A stretch of DNA of 12,184 nt, from contig JAICWX010000257.1 of the NCBI GenBank assembly GCA_025934635.1, positions 1 through 12,184 of the forward strand, written 5' to 3'. Below, piece by piece: positions 5,522-11,539 of the stretch; the first letter of the stretch is position 1; every line of letters begins with the position of its first letter. Origin of the DNA: Streptosporangiaceae bacterium (lineage in GTDB: Bacteria > Actinomycetota > Actinomycetes > Streptosporangiales > Streptosporangiaceae). A model generated the notes under the pieces. That model was given only the letters and a program-made list of their open reading frames with translations. It did not search any database and was not told the DNA's origin. A program made the translations under genes and the position numbers.

Positions 5522-6781
5522 ATGCGATCCCCGCGCGAGCCGCTGCCGGTGACCGCCGATCCCGGGCTGTTCGAGGCGCTCGGGGGCCGGGCCGCGGTCG
5601 GCCTGATCGTCGACGGCCTCTACGACCGCCTCGAGCGCGACCAGGAGCTCACCCGGCTGTTCCGGAGCCGCCGGCCGGGGGAACGGGATCGTCTCAAGGA
5701 GTTCTTCGAGGGACTCTTCGGGGGCGAGGTGCGCGGCATCCGGGACGTCGGCACGCAGCGCCGTCACCTCCACCGGCTGATCAGCGCGGAGGAGTCCGCA
5801 CGGTGGCTCGCGCACTTCGGTGCGGCCATGGACCAGGCCGGCGTCGCCGCCGGGCCGCAGGCAGCCGTGCTGCAGCTGCTGCGGGAGGCCGCGGCTCGCC
5901 TGGAGAACGACGGCGCGCCGCTGGCAGTGCTGAGGCAGGCGATGGCGGCGGCGGCCAAGGGCGACGTGGATACCGTCGCCGCGCTCGTCGCGGACCATCC
6001 CCGCCTGATCGACCAGCGGGGCGGCGACGGGGCCACGATGCTGTGGACCGCGGCCCGGCGGGGCCGGCTGCCGCTGGTCCGCTGGCTCACCGGCCACGGC
6101 GCGGACATCGAGATCCCGGGCTCGGCCGTCCACGTGACCCAGGTGACGGTCTCGCCGTATTGCATCGCGGTGCGATCGCGGCACCGGCCGGTCGCGCAGT
6201 ACCTGCATGATCAGGGCGCGCAGGTCGACGTGTTCGGCGCCGCGTTCCTGGGGGACCTGGACGCGCTGCGCGGTCACATCGCCGCGGGACTCGCGAACGC
6301 GCAGTCGCCGTGGGAGGACTTCCATCCCGTCACTCCGCTACACCATGCGGTGGACGGAGGATCCGCCGCCGCCGCGACGCTGCTGCTCGAGAACGGCGCC
6401 GAGGTCCGCACGTCGGGCGGACGGCTGCTGACCTCGGCCGCGAGCCAGGGCTCGGCTGAGCTGGTACGCCTGCTCCTCGACCACGGCGCCCGGGCCCGCG
6501 ACGCGGAGAGCCTGGGCCCCCTCGGCACCGACCGGACCATCGGCGAACTCCTCGTCGCGCACGGCTTCGACCTGAACGTTCCCATCCGTGCTCAGGAAAC
6601 GCCGCTGACCAGGGCCTGCCGGGCGGACAAGGGCGAGCATCCGGAAACCGTCCGGGCCCTGCTCGAGCTCGGCGCCGACCCGAACGCGCCGAACGCGCGG
6701 GGACGGACGGCGCTGTCGATCGCGACTGGCGCGGGGTTCTCCGGCACCGTCGCCCTGCTGCTGGCCGCCGGAGCCCGCTGA
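5522..6781 (+). CDS. Truncated haemoglobin (group II-like) fused to ankyrin repeats
   Basis: This protein has 419 residues. I start at ATG 5522, immediately after the previous stop, because the globin begins soon after. Residues 14-130 resemble a 2-over-2 globin of the GlbO type: GLFEALGGRAAVGLIVDGLY (15-34, Tyr34 at the B10 position) and LKEFFEGLFGGEV. In RRHLHRLISAEESARWL, His82 fits the proximal haem ligand and Trp95 the group-II TrpG8, spaced 13 residues as in mycobacterial GlbO. From about 135 to the end come ankyrin-type units: LRQAMAAAAKGDVDTVAALV, MLWTAARRGRLPLVRWLTGH, TPLHHAVDGGSAAAATLLLE, LLTSAASQGSAELVRLLLDH, TPLTRACRADKG...LLELGADPN and ALSIATGAG...LLLAAGA. The globin would bind haem with O2 or another diatomic ligand, and the ankyrins a protein partner. 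It may therefore act as a sensor. No transport signal is present. The haem ligand assignment is by eye. Confidence 0.85.
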   Translation: MRSPREPLPVTADPGLFEALGGRAAVGLIVDGLYDRLERDQELTRLFRSRRPGERDRLKEFFEGLFGGEVRGIRDVGTQRRHLHRLISAEESARWLAHFGAAMDQAGVAAGPQAAVLQLLREAAARLENDGAPLAVLRQAMAAAAKGDVDTVAALVADHPRLIDQRGGDGATMLWTAARRGRLPLVRWLTGHGADIEIPGSAVHVTQVTVSPYCIAVRSRHRPVAQYLHDQGAQVDVFGAAFLGDLDALRGHIAAGLANAQSPWEDFHPVTPLHHAVDGGSAAAATLLLENGAEVRTSGGRLLTSAASQGSAELVRLLLDHGARARDAESLGPLGTDRTIGELLVAHGFDLNVPIRAQETPLTRACRADKGEHPETVRALLELGADPNAPNARGRTALSIATGAGFSGTVALLLAAGAR

Positions 6782-6801
6782 CCGCGAATTCCGCCCGACA
6801 C

Positions 6802-6825
6802 GTTTGAGGTGGTGACCAGGGGTAG
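6802..6825 (+). promoter_or_regulatory. Sigma-B/F-type stress promoter for the brkB-DUF4235 pair
   Basis: GTTT at 6802-6805, a 14-nt spacer and GGGTAG at 6820-6825 match the actinobacterial sigma-B consensus (GNNT-N14-16-GGGTA). It lies 42 bp before the brkB ATG and after the globin gene. It implies general or osmotic stress induction; usage is inferred from sequence only. Confidence 0.55.
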
Positions 6826-6867
6826 GGCCTTGGCCCGCAGCAGCCCATTCGCAAAAGGGAGGGGGCG

Positions 6868-8028
6868 ATGATGGCACGCCACACCGACTCCGACGGCAAG
6901 CACGACACCGCCAATCCGCCGACCGAACAAGCAAGCCCGCCGAACGGGCAGTCAGAGACCGGACCGGCCGGTCCGCCGGCCGAACCGTCAGGCCCCAGGC
7001 CGAAGAAGGTCACCGCCATGCCCAAGTCAGGATGGTTCGCCGTCCTGAAGCGCTCGGTCCGTGAGTTCAAGCACGACGACATTACCGACCGCGCCGCCGC
7101 GCTGACCTACTTCGGGATCCTCGCCCTGTTCCCGGCCATGCTGGTGCTGGTTTCCATCCTCGGGCTGCTCGGCAAGTCCACCACCCAGAAAGTGCTCAAC
7201 AACATCGGCCAGATCGCCCCCGGCGGGGTGCACACCTTCCTGAACGGCGTCGTCACCCAGGTCCAGGGCAAGGCGGGCGCGGCCGGCATCGCCGGGATCA
7301 TCGGCCTCCTGGTCGCCCTGTGGTCCGCCTCGGGCTACGTCGCGGCCTTCATGCGCGCCTCGAACGCCATCTACGACGTCGACGAGGGCCGCCCGATCTG
7401 GAAGACCATCCCGGTCCGGATCCTCACCACACTCGCGCTGGTCATCATGCTCTTGATCGCCGCCGCGATCGTGGTGCTGACCGGCCCGGTCGCGAACCAG
7501 GTCGGCTCGGCCTTCGGCATCGGCCACGCCACCGTGCTGATCTGGGACATCGCCAAATGGCCGGTGCTGGCGATCATCGTCAGCATGATGCTCACGCTGC
7601 TCTACAAAGCCAGCCCGAACGTCCAGCAGCCCGCCTTCCGGTGGATCTCGGCCGGCGGCATCGTCGCCGTCATCATCTGGCTGATCGCCTCCGGGGCGTT
7701 CGCCTTGTACGTCAGCTTCTCCGGCTCCTACAACAAGACCTACGGCTCGCTCGCCACCGTCATCGTCTTCCTGGTCTGGCTGTGGATCACCAACATCGCG
7801 ATCCTGCTCGGCGCCGAGTTCAACGCCGAAACCCAGCGCGAACGCGCCATCCTCGGCGGGCTGCCTGATGACCTCGAGCCCTTCGCCGAGCTACGCGACA
7901 CCCGCAAGCTCGACGCCCCGGAAAAACGCCGCGTCGAGAAAGCCGAGCGCACCCGAGAGCAGATCATGAACCGCGGAAAAGACAGGTCGAGGAACCAGCG
8001 GAACCGGAAGAAGGAAACCCGGCGATGA
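6868..8028 (+). CDS. YihY/BrkB family inner-membrane protein
   Basis: This 386-residue protein has its start at ATG 6868, behind a strong GGGAGGGGG ribosome site; a second ATG follows immediately. The first 50 residues are hydrophilic and disordered. The BrkB/YihY domain begins with WFAVLKRSVREFKHDDITDRAAALTYFG and has six hydrophobic segments at about 82-102, 140-162, 185-207, 222-246, 259-283 and 294-316. It includes SYNKTYGSLATVIVFLVWLW and the family-typical LLGAEFNAE at about 313-321. A long Arg/Lys/Glu-rich cytoplasmic tail follows. The family was once misnamed ribonuclease BN; its function is still unclear, with export or membrane-integrity roles suggested. The stop overlaps the next start in ATGA (8025-8028), so it is coupled to the DUF4235 gene, a common actinobacterial pairing. 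A sigma-B-like promoter lies upstream. Confidence 0.93.
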   Translation: MMARHTDSDGKHDTANPPTEQASPPNGQSETGPAGPPAEPSGPRPKKVTAMPKSGWFAVLKRSVREFKHDDITDRAAALTYFGILALFPAMLVLVSILGLLGKSTTQKVLNNIGQIAPGGVHTFLNGVVTQVQGKAGAAGIAGIIGLLVALWSASGYVAAFMRASNAIYDVDEGRPIWKTIPVRILTTLALVIMLLIAAAIVVLTGPVANQVGSAFGIGHATVLIWDIAKWPVLAIIVSMMLTLLYKASPNVQQPAFRWISAGGIVAVIIWLIASGAFALYVSFSGSYNKTYGSLATVIVFLVWLWITNIAILLGAEFNAETQRERAILGGLPDDLEPFAELRDTRKLDAPEKRRVEKAERTREQIMNRGKDRSRNQRNRKKETRR

Positions 8029-8309
8029 TCAAACTGTTGTTCAAGCCGCTGAGCCTGCTCGTCAGCGTGCTCAGCGGGATCCTGGCCGGGGCGATCTTCA
8101 AGAAGGTCTGGCAGCTGGCCGCCGGAGAAGACGAAGCGCCCGAGGCCACCGACGCCCAGCGCGGGTGGCGCGAGGTGCTCATCGCCGCCACCGTCCAGGG
8201 TGCCATCTTCGGCCTGGTCAAGGCGGCCGTAGACCGCAGTGCGGCCGAGGGCACCCGCAAGTACCTCGGCGTCTGGCCCGGCGACGACCCGGCCGCCGAC
8301 GCCGAATAA
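8025..8309 (+). CDS. DUF4235 family small membrane protein
   Basis: This 94-residue protein starts at ATG 8025, overlapping the brkB stop by four bases. It has two hydrophobic helices: KPLSLLVSVLSGILAGAIFKKVWQL (about 7-31) and VLIAATVQGAIFGLVKAAVDR (about 51-71). The motif GWREVLIAAT.QGAIFGLVKA and the Lys-rich FKKVW turn are the hallmarks of the DUF4235 family, which is widespread in actinobacteria. An acidic linker (AAGEDEAPEATD) joins the helices. The function is unknown; it probably works in the membrane with BrkB. Confidence 0.9.
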   Translation: MIKLLFKPLSLLVSVLSGILAGAIFKKVWQLAAGEDEAPEATDAQRGWREVLIAATVQGAIFGLVKAAVDRSAAEGTRKYLGVWPGDDPAADAE

Positions 8310-8316
8310 ACCAGGT

Positions 8317-8356
8317 CCTCCTGCATGGCTCGCGGGAACGCGGGCAGCAGAGGAGG
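8317..8356 (+). terminator. Hairpin after DUF4235, candidate terminator or leader structure
   Basis: CCTCCTGC (8317-8324) pairs with GCAGAGGAGG (8347-8356) with a two-base bulge, and the inner part contains CGCG-GGAA-CGCG (8331-8342). It starts 8 bp after the DUF4235 stop and ends 25 bp before the next gene. It may separate the two transcription units. Confidence 0.5.
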
Positions 8357-8381
8357 TCTACCAGGGTGAACAGGGAGCACG

Positions 8382-9119
8382 ATGAGGTTGCGAATGCGCG
8401 TCCGGCCGGATCCTCCCGCTGACGTCCCGGTGACCGATGACGCGCTCCAGCCCGCGGCCGACGGCCTCGGGCGGCCGGCGCCCGGCGACCTCCACTTGCC
8501 CGCCCCGGCCCGGCTCGCGCTGACCGCGGGCTGGAACCTGGCCGAGTCCCTCGGCCTTCCGCTCGTCGCCTATGCCGTGGCCGCCCGGCTGGGCGGGCAA
8601 GGGATCGGCATGGCGGCGGCGACGGCGGCGATCTGGCTGACCGCCGCCGTCCGCAAGCTGCTGACCGGTAGCGTGCCCGGCCTGCTGGTGGTCTCGGGCC
8701 TGGTGCTGACGCTGCAGACCGCGCTGGTGCTCGCCACCGGCAGCGTGCTGCTCTTCCTGCTCCAGTTCCCGGTGGCCAACCTGGCCCTGTGCATCCTGTT
8801 CGCCTGGACCGCGCCCACCGGCCGGCCGCTGGTGGCGCAGCTGGCGGCCGAGGTGGTGGCGCTGCGCCAGCCGTCCGGCGCCTGCCCCGGCCTGGCCCGC
8901 TTCTTCCGCGGGGTGACCTGGCTGTGGGCCGGGATCTTCGCGGCCTCGACCATCGGCCTGGCGGTCCTGCTCGTCGTCGAGCCGACCCCGGTTTTCCTCC
9001 TCCTCACCACCGTGGTAACCGTCGCCGGCGTGGCCGCGGGGACCGTGGCGTCCGTGCTGTGGTTCGCCCGGATGCTCCGCCGCAACGGCCTGCGCGTCCG
9101 CTTCGGGCCCGCCGCCTAG
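8382..9119 (+). CDS. VC0807-like integral membrane protein
   Basis: This 245-residue protein starts at ATG 8382, with GGGAG four bases upstream. A 40-residue Pro/Asp-rich cytoplasmic leader precedes about six hydrophobic segments (roughly 50-68, 75-92, 97-118, 122-140, 178-198, 202-226). The first half (GLPLVAYAVAARLGGQGIGM...LTAAVRKLLTGSVPGLLVVSG...FAWTAPTGRPL) resembles VC0807-type proteins, a family with no established function that is distantly like intracellular septation proteins. There are no catalytic motifs. The TAG stop is 8 bp before the udgX ATG, so the two are almost certainly co-transcribed, though no functional link to DNA repair is apparent. The family assignment is by pattern recognition and only moderately sure; the membrane topology is clear. 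Confidence 0.8.
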   Translation: MRLRMRVRPDPPADVPVTDDALQPAADGLGRPAPGDLHLPAPARLALTAGWNLAESLGLPLVAYAVAARLGGQGIGMAAATAAIWLTAAVRKLLTGSVPGLLVVSGLVLTLQTALVLATGSVLLFLLQFPVANLALCILFAWTAPTGRPLVAQLAAEVVALRQPSGACPGLARFFRGVTWLWAGIFAASTIGLAVLLVVEPTPVFLLLTTVVTVAGVAAGTVASVLWFARMLRRNGLRVRFGPAA

Positions 9120-9127
9120 GACCAGCG

Positions 9128-9727
9128 ATGGCGAGCTGGCGGGAACTCAGGGACGAGGCGGCCGGCTGCACCCGCTGCGACCTCTACGAGCGCGCGACGC
9201 AGACCGTCTTCGGCGAGGGACCGGCCAGCGCGGCCATCGCCCTGATCGGCGAGCAGCCCGGCGATCAGGAGGACAAGCAGGGCCACCCGTTCACCGGCCC
9301 GGCCGGGCGGGTGCTCGACCGGGCGCTGGACGAGGCCGGCCTGCACCGCGACGACCTGTACCTGACGAACGCGGTCAAGCACTTCAAGTGGACCGAGCGC
9401 GGGAAGCGCCGGATCCACCAGCGGCCGAGCGGGCCGGAGATCAGGGCGTGCGGACCCTGGCTGATGAGCGAACTCGAGATCGTCCGGCCCCAGCTGGTGG
9501 TGCTGCTCGGCGCGGTGGCGGGGCAGGCCATGTTCGGCTCCAGGTACCGGGTGGGCGAGCACCAGGGGAAGGCGGCAGAGGCCTCGTTCGGCTCGTGGCA
9601 CGGGCTCGTCGTCGGCACCTTCCACCCGTCGGCCGTGCTGCGCGGGCCCGACCAGGAGGCCCGGGACCGCGCCTACGCGGGCCTGGTGTCCGATCTCACC
9701 CTGGCCGGGAAACGCGCCGGAGCCTAG
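9128..9727 (+). CDS. udgX: UdgX-type uracil-DNA-binding glycosylase
   Basis: This 199-residue protein starts at ATG 9128, with AGGA 6 nt upstream. It belongs to the family 4/5 uracil-DNA glycosylase superfamily: GEQPGDQED (41-49, water-activating motif), GHPFTGPAGRVLDRAL (52-66), YLTNAVKHFKW (78-88) and HPSAVLRG (166-173). The insert GKRRIHQRP (92-100) contains the KRRIH loop that defines UdgX. In the Mycobacterium smegmatis enzyme its His forms a covalent bond with the abasic site after uracil removal; here that is His97. The Fe-S cluster ligands visible are Cys14, Cys17 and Cys108. There is no fourth cysteine, and His145 in RVGEHQG is a candidate fourth ligand (inference). It should excise uracil from DNA and stay attached, which makes it a stress-related repair protein. 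It is co-transcribed with the VC0807-like gene. Confidence 0.96.
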   Translation: MASWRELRDEAAGCTRCDLYERATQTVFGEGPASAAIALIGEQPGDQEDKQGHPFTGPAGRVLDRALDEAGLHRDDLYLTNAVKHFKWTERGKRRIHQRPSGPEIRACGPWLMSELEIVRPQLVVLLGAVAGQAMFGSRYRVGEHQGKAAEASFGSWHGLVVGTFHPSAVLRGPDQEARDRAYAGLVSDLTLAGKRAGA

Positions 9728-9773
9728 GGCTGCTCCGGTTTCAGCGGGCGCTCCGCGTCGACACGCGCCCGCC

Positions 9774-9805
9774 CGTTCGGCGGCAAAGGTCTTTCCGGCC
9801 GAACG
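9774..9805. terminator. Hairpin between convergent udgX and the small minus-strand gene
   Basis: CGTTCGGC (9774-9781) is the exact complement of GCCGAACG (9798-9805). The intervening bases add GG/CC and AAAG/CTTT pairs with single bulges, giving one extended hairpin. It lies in the 105-bp gap between the stop of udgX (9727) and the stop of the convergent gene (9833), so it can serve both strands. No U-tract is present. Confidence 0.6.
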
Positions 9806-9832
9806 AGTGGAGCGCGTGCCCTGGTACCGCGG

Positions 9833-10027
9833 CTAGCCCGGCTGGTCACGGTGCTGGACGGCGTCCCGTTCCGCGGCCTCGACGGCCCGGTCGATCTGGT
9901 CGTCGTGCTGATGGTCGGGATCGTGCTCGGTGAACTCCGTGACTTCGTTGATCCTGTCGCCGGCCTGTTCCGGGTGCTCCCGGACGTAGGTCTCCGCCTT
10001 CTTCTCCAGGTCGTCGAACTCGGTCAT
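9833..10027 (-). CDS. Small hydrophilic protein resembling MT0933-type antitoxins
   Basis: This 64-residue protein starts at ATG 10027, behind a strong GGGAGGA ribosome site about 5 nt upstream. It is charged and helical: MTEFDDLEKKAETYVREHPE followed by QAGDRINEVTEFTE, then a His/Asp-rich tail (HDPDHQHDDQ). The pattern of a short N-terminal helix, a Lys/Glu middle and a repeated D-x-I/V-x-x-x helix recalls the MT0933-like antitoxin family of actinobacteria, whose members often occur without a toxin partner. No toxin gene is adjacent. It lies 53 bp downstream of the chaB-like gene on the same strand and may share its transcript. Being short, the family call is tentative, but the ribosome site supports a real gene. 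Confidence 0.65.
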   Translation of the reverse strand: MTEFDDLEKKAETYVREHPEQAGDRINEVTEFTEHDPDHQHDDQIDRAVEAAERDAVQHRDQPG

Positions 10028-10080
10028 GTCGTCCTCCCGTCTCGCCTTCAGCCGCCTTCATCCCCGGATCAGTACACGGG

Positions 10081-10320
10081 TTACGAGGCCGACAGCTGGC
10101 TCTGCTGCTTGGCGATCCAGTGGTCGCCTCGCTTCTCGAACTCCTGCTTCAGCACCGCGTAGGCGGCCCGGTGAGCCTGATCGCCCTCGCCGTGAGTGCG
10201 TACCGCGTCGTCGAGCGCGCGCAGGAACGTCTCCTGCGCTTCCCGGCAGGAGCGCTGCAGCGTTCCCGGTAGTTCGGTGACGGGGTAGCGGATAGCGGGG
10301 TAGCGGCTTGATTTCGGCAC
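10081..10320 (-). CDS. ChaB-like protein
   Basis: This 79-residue protein starts at GTG 10320, with GAGGG 8 nt upstream. Upstream in-frame codons to 10482 exist, but the ChaB homology begins exactly at VPKSSRYP. The domain shows ELPGTLQRSCREAQETFLRA (16-35), LDDAVRTHGEGDQAHRAAYA (36-55) and LKQEFEKRGDHWIAK (57-71), the conserved ChaB pattern (LP..LQ.S...A...F..A...A...G....AHR.A...LK..FEK.GD.W). ChaB was named as a regulator of the cation antiporter ChaA in E. coli. In actinobacteria it is usually a stand-alone stress-associated protein, and no ChaA is visible here. It shares a 150-200 bp divergent promoter region with the GAF-ANTAR gene. The downstream small gene may be co-transcribed. Confidence 0.9.
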   Translation of the reverse strand: MPKSSRYPAIRYPVTELPGTLQRSCREAQETFLRALDDAVRTHGEGDQAHRAAYAVLKQEFEKRGDHWIAKQQSQLSAS

Positions 10321-10328
10321 GGCAAGTC

Positions 10329-10350
10329 CCTCAAAATTTGCGTCTTGAGG
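10329..10350 (-). promoter_or_regulatory. Leader hairpin covering the chaB ribosome site
   Basis: On the minus strand CCTCAA (10350-10345) can pair with TTGAGG (10334-10329) around a 10-nt AT-rich loop. The right arm includes most of the GAGGG Shine-Dalgarno of the chaB-like gene. The hairpin could therefore block ribosome entry until melted or bound, for example by heat. It is a short stem, so the effect is uncertain. Confidence 0.35.
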
Positions 10351-10357
10351 CCACTGC

Positions 10358-10393
10358 TTGACCCGTGATACCGGTTTGACCCGTGACATGGTC
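10358..10393. repeat. 18-bp tandem repeat with TTGACCCGTGA core
   Basis: TTGACCCGTGA occurs at 10358-10368 and again at 10376-10386, exactly 18 bp apart, with the remaining bases of each unit diverged. It lies in the divergent gap upstream of both the chaB-like gene and the GAF-ANTAR gene. It may be a paired regulator site. Confidence 0.6.
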
Positions 10394-10413
10394 CTTCCCA
10401 GCGAGGGCGCAAG

Positions 10414-10453
10414 CATGCCTCGGTTCCGAAGAACATGCCCCGGTTCCGAAGAA
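10414..10453. repeat. 20-bp tandem duplication (CATGCCYCGGTTCCGAAGAA)
   Basis: Bases 10414-10433 and 10434-10453 are the same 20-mer with a single C/T difference, directly abutting. The period of 20 bp is near two helical turns, so two protein-binding sites would face the same side. Each unit holds TTCCGAA, a small near-palindrome, and on the minus strand GGAACC, which resembles an ECF-sigma -35 element. It lies 65-104 bp upstream of the GAF-ANTAR start. Confidence 0.75.
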
Positions 10454-10517
10454 AAGGAAGCCGGGGAGCATGGGCCGGGCAATCAGGGGCAGGGGCTTGG
10501 CTGCCGAAAGGAAGGCC

Positions 10518-11249
10518 ATGGCGGAGGTCAGCGAGCAGCAGGACATAGACGAGGGCGTAGCCCGGGTCGCGAGCACGGTGGAGGTACTGGCCCGCGCGCT
10601 GCACGTGCGGGACGCGCAGCTGCAGCCCACGCTGGACGCCATCGTCGCGGCGGCCGCCAGCGCGCTGAACGCGGACCAGGACGCCGGCCTGATCCTGCTC
10701 GAGCGCGGGAAGCTGGTCCCGCAGGCCACGAGCGGCCACGCCCCCCTGCACCTCGACCTCTATCAGCAGCAGACGGGCGAAGGGCCGTGCATCGAGGCCG
10801 CTCGGCGGCAGGTCGTGATCCGGATCGACGACACCCGCTCCGACCCGCGATGGCCGGGCTTCATGGCGGCGGCACGGGAGCACGACGTCCTGAGCCAGCT
10901 GTGCATCCCGCTGTGGGCGGACGAGCGGGGCCTCGGCACGCTCAGCCTGTACGCGGCGAAGCCGTCCGCCTTCACCGACGTCGACGAGCGCATCACCACG
11001 ATGTTCGCCACCATGGCCGCCCTCGCCCTCGCCGACGCCCTGCGGGCCGAGCAGATGCGCGCCGCGGTCGCCAACCGCGACCTCATCGGGCAGGCCAAGG
11101 GGATCTTGATGGAACGCCACCGGATCACCGCCGACGCCGCCTTCGCCCTGCTCGCCGAGGCCTCCCAGCACCGGAACCTCAAGCTCACCCAGATCGCCGC
11201 CCACCTCGTCGAAACCGGCGAGCTGACCGGCCGGCCGGGGCCGGCCTAG
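10518..11249 (+). CDS. GAF-ANTAR domain RNA-binding antiterminator
   Basis: This protein has 243 residues from ATG 10518, chosen because AAAGGAAG precedes it at proper spacing; in-frame codons further upstream (10383, 10470) lack one. Residues 35-175 form a GAF domain (LDAIVAAAASALNADQDAGL, YQQQTGEGPCIEAARRQVV, DPRWPGF, LCIPLWADERGLGTLSLYA). Residues 178-233 form an ANTAR domain: NRDLIGQAKGILMERHRIT, AFALLAEASQHRNLKLTQIA. ANTAR proteins bind paired RNA hairpins and prevent transcription termination; the GAF part senses an unknown signal and helps dimerise. In actinobacteria most lack a kinase partner. It diverges from the chaB-like gene across repeat-bearing DNA. It converges on the 97-aa gene with stop codons overlapping in CTAG. 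The RNA targets are not visible. Confidence 0.95.
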   Translation: MAEVSEQQDIDEGVARVASTVEVLARALHVRDAQLQPTLDAIVAAAASALNADQDAGLILLERGKLVPQATSGHAPLHLDLYQQQTGEGPCIEAARRQVVIRIDDTRSDPRWPGFMAAAREHDVLSQLCIPLWADERGLGTLSLYAAKPSAFTDVDERITTMFATMAALALADALRAEQMRAAVANRDLIGQAKGILMERHRITADAAFALLAEASQHRNLKLTQIAAHLVETGELTGRPGPA

Positions 11250-11263
11250 TCGGCCGGCCCGGC
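11234..11263. terminator. GC hairpin centred on overlapping convergent stop codons
   Basis: GCCGGGGCCGGCC (11234-11246) pairs with GGCCGGCCCGGC (11252-11263) with one bulged G around the loop TAGTC. The loop holds the plus-strand TAG (11247-11249), and the minus-strand TAG (11248-11246) starts in the same loop. One hairpin can therefore terminate both convergent genes within their coding ends. Termination is inferred from the structure. Confidence 0.65.
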
Positions 11264-11539
11264 TAGCCGACCTGGCCGGGCGCCTTCCTCCGCCGCGGGA
11301 AGAGCGCGATAGCGCACGGGATGGTCTTCGTCGCAGTCGAGGAAATACTCGTTGAGCGCCTGGGCGATGAGATTGTGCTGGTAGTCGTCCGGGCTGAGCA
11401 GGCCGAGCGCGTAAGCCTCGACCTCGAGCTGGGCGGCGTCCCCGCCGACCGCGAAATACCTGATCCACAGCTCGCCGGAGGTCAGGCCGGATCGCTGCAG
11501 GCCTTCGAAGAGGCTGAGGTTCGGGTGCTGGGTGCTCAT
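11246..11539 (-). CDS. Hypothetical 97-residue protein coupled to the GAF-like gene
   Basis: This 97-residue soluble protein has no family I recognise. The ATG at 11539 overlaps the stop of the preceding gene in ATGA (11536-11539), so translation is coupled. The sequence looks folded and mainly helical: NLSLFEGLQRSGLTSGELWI (7-26), RYFAVGGDAAQLEVEAYALG and LLSPDDYQHNLIAQALNEYF. An acidic DCDEDHP stretch and a Gly/Ala/Arg tail follow. There are no catalytic motifs, membrane segments or Cys pairs (one Cys only). Its position beside two GAF/ANTAR-type proteins suggests it belongs to that sensory set, perhaps as a small adaptor; this is inference. Its stop lies in the shared hairpin with the GAF-ANTAR gene. 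Confidence 0.75.
   Translation of the reverse strand: MSTQHPNLSLFEGLQRSGLTSGELWIRYFAVGGDAAQLEVEAYALGLLSPDDYQHNLIAQALNEYFLDCDEDHPVRYRALPAAEEGARPGRLAGPAD

Noticed and set aside
8789..9727. Fusion of a plus-strand frame inside the VC0807-like gene with udgX
   Set aside because: The upstream part is an Arg/Pro/Gly-rich shadow of the membrane gene. UdgX has its own ATG with AGGA and begins at the normal family N-terminus.
9833..10320. A toxin-antitoxin pair formed by the chaB-like and MT0933-like genes
   Set aside because: ChaB is not a toxin family and no nuclease or kinase toxin motif is present nearby; the small protein is only antitoxin-like.
10358..10404. TTGACC repeats as ordinary -35 boxes for the GAF-ANTAR gene
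   Set aside because: No -10-like hexamer occurs 16-19 nt downstream of either copy.
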